From Dimorphilus gyrociliatus (Eukaryota; Annelida; Polychaeta; Dinophilidae): a stretch of 64,000 nucleotides of DNA. How positions within the stretch are numbered: the stretch's first letter is position 1; every line of letters begins with the position of its first letter. Where the stretch lies: positions 131,501-195,500 of the forward strand of contig CAJFCJ010000001.1 in assembly GCA_904063045.1 (NCBI GenBank), in the 5' to 3' direction. Positions 62,690-64,000 of the stretch are shown piece after piece. The translations under genes were made by a program, and so were the position numbers. A model generated the notes under the pieces. The model did no database searches, was not told the DNA's origin, and saw nothing but the letters and a program-made list of their open reading frames with translations.

Positions 62690-63971
62690 ATGAACGGAAA
62701 TAAATTGTATTTTGGCAAAGTTTTCTGTCTACTTTTCGTCTGCCTATTTGCAGGTAATTTTTGCAATTCTGATAAAGTATTTTTTTTTAATATTTACTAA
62801 CGACGGCACGTTATTCTATGCACCGTTGCAGGTGCGTCGTTGCAGTAGAAATTTTTTCACTTTTGATATTATGACCTTATGCCCTTTATTTCCTCGAACA
62901 ACCCAATTTTCTTCCCTTTTGCTCTCCTTTTACAATTCTTTTTTTCTCCTTTTCCACTTACTCCCTTCTTCCTCAGTTCTCTTTCACTAAACCTTCTACC
63001 TCATTTTGTCCTTCCGACCTCCCCCTTGCTCCCTTTTCTCTTTTTGCTTTTTTTCTTTTCCTCACTTTCATAAAGAGGATTAAAAAGGCGCTCGACTCAG
63101 GTGTTTCAACGTTTTCTCTTTCGCACCTGCTATTCGTATACGGCGCATGGTAATAGGCTTATATCATGTACTTCTAATATTCGACTTAACGATGTAAACG
63201 TTCATTAATCACGTAATAACGCCGCCCTACAAAGCAGCGAAAGGAAAGAACATTGATCGGTATGCATTAAGACGACACGCGTATGTAGTCTGTATGTATA
63301 TGGATAAAATAGACAAACTAACTACATATGTAAAAGACTACACTTTCATGTGTTTCATTATTGAAAAGGATTAGGCGTATATTTCTCAAAATAAAAAATT
63401 AAGAATCTCGAACATGCCCTTGATTGCTTATATATCACTAAATAGTATTTACTTGTTAGTATAATACTATGATTAAGTGATATCCCTAGGGACTACCTTC
63501 CGCTTCCAACCTTTTAAATAAGGAGCTAAAAGATTGGAAAAAAGGGTTATTTTTAAATTAAAAAAAAAAAATACGAAGAGACGACAAGGGTTTATCGGTA
63601 GACGTCGGCGCACCTGCGGCGTCTCTCGTATTTAGCACTCGCCTAATTGACTTCCTGTGCATATTTGGAATGTTCTCGACGTTGCTGTCGGCTAAATACG
63701 TAGATATATATATCTATATATATATATTATAATATATAGTATATTTATAAATGAGATAGTAATATGCTGAAAACGTCTGTTATTTGTCTAGAGCGTAAGA
63801 AGGTTTGCGAAGGGGATTCTGTAGAATTATCCTGTCCTCAGAGCGAGATTATAGTAATAGAGGGAGCCGATTTTGGAAGGAAAATTGTTGACCAGATTTG
63901 CGTTACAGTGAACTTTGGTCACATTGGATGTGGAATAGACGTCACCGATTACTTGCATGAAAAATGTTCAG
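62690..63971 (+). CDS. Second SUEL-lectin protein, N-terminal part (runs off window)
   Basis: Two exons are visible: 62690-62753 and 63792-63971, joined in phase 1 across a 1.04 kb intron; a GTAAGC donor at 63972 leads out of the window. Exon 1 encodes a signal peptide (MNGNKLYFGKVFCLLFVCLFA). Exon 2 encodes most of a SUEL domain: KKVCEGDSVELSCPQSE, then ADFGRKIVDQIC (FGR in place of the usual YGR) and DYLHEKCSG. The gene structure (signal exon, phase-1 junction, domain starting at VCE) copies the upstream SUEL-CUB gene, so they are probably tandem paralogues. Domains after the lectin, and whether this protein is secreted or membrane-bound, cannot be seen. Confidence 0.82.
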
Positions 63972-64000
63972 GTAAGCTATTGTAAAAAAAAAAGAGTATA

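Overview
This 64 kb window comes from an animal nuclear genome. The genes are split by GT-AG introns, many only 45-100 bp long and a few of 1-8 kb. The proteins are bilaterian families: FOXO, SPO22/TEX11, a secreted CAP protein, an SLC9 Na+/H+ exchanger, a calbindin-type EF-hand protein, a receptor guanylate cyclase, PDE3 and SUEL lectins. Non-coding DNA is very AT-rich and full of TA and CT/GA microsatellites. SUEL lectins with CUB/Sushi modules and a CAP-EGF-ShK protein suggest a marine invertebrate, probably lophotrochozoan (a small-genome annelid would fit). That placement is inference and not firm. I see no bacterial features, CRISPR array, rRNA, tRNA or intact mobile element.

Layout. 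1-165 (+): last exon of a Ly6/uPAR-type GPI protein. 166-11346: gene desert with simple repeats. 11347-20741 (-): FOXO in two coding exons, whose 7.9 kb intron splits the forkhead domain. 21358-25679 (+): SPO22/TEX11 meiotic TPR protein in 27 exons, divergent from FOXO. 26037-26441 (+): small basic coiled-coil protein. 26442-30734: nothing recognised. 30735-33937 (+): CAP-EGF-ShK-(PV)n-EGF protein with a GPI-type tail. 34521-about 38300 (-): Na+/H+ exchanger. About 38791-42853 (+): four-EF-hand calbindin-like protein, divergent from the exchanger. 45287-49331 (-): receptor guanylate cyclase, 12 exons. 49793-56168 (-): PDE3, 12 exons, plus a probable alternative first exon at 53786-53842. 57544-59817 (+): SUEL-CUB-Sushi single-pass membrane protein. 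62690-end (+): first two exons of a second SUEL gene.

The exon models for SPO22/TEX11, CAP, guanylate cyclase, PDE3 and the SUEL-CUB gene were assembled by hand. Each keeps an open frame with matching intron phases and a coding total divisible by three (917, 627, 1043, 899 and 347 codons including stop). No transcript data were available. Terminal exons of FOXO, the exchanger and the EF-hand gene are the least certain parts.

Themes. A cGMP-producing receptor and a phosphodiesterase of the cGMP/cAMP-hydrolysing PDE3 family are adjacent on the same strand. A proton exchanger and a calcium sensor share a short divergent promoter. Two SUEL lectin genes are in tandem. The FOXO intron holds helically phased FOXO/DAF-16 binding elements and a perfect DR1 nuclear-receptor site. 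A CTCF-like core, AGATGGCG, recurs in non-coding DNA far more often than composition predicts.
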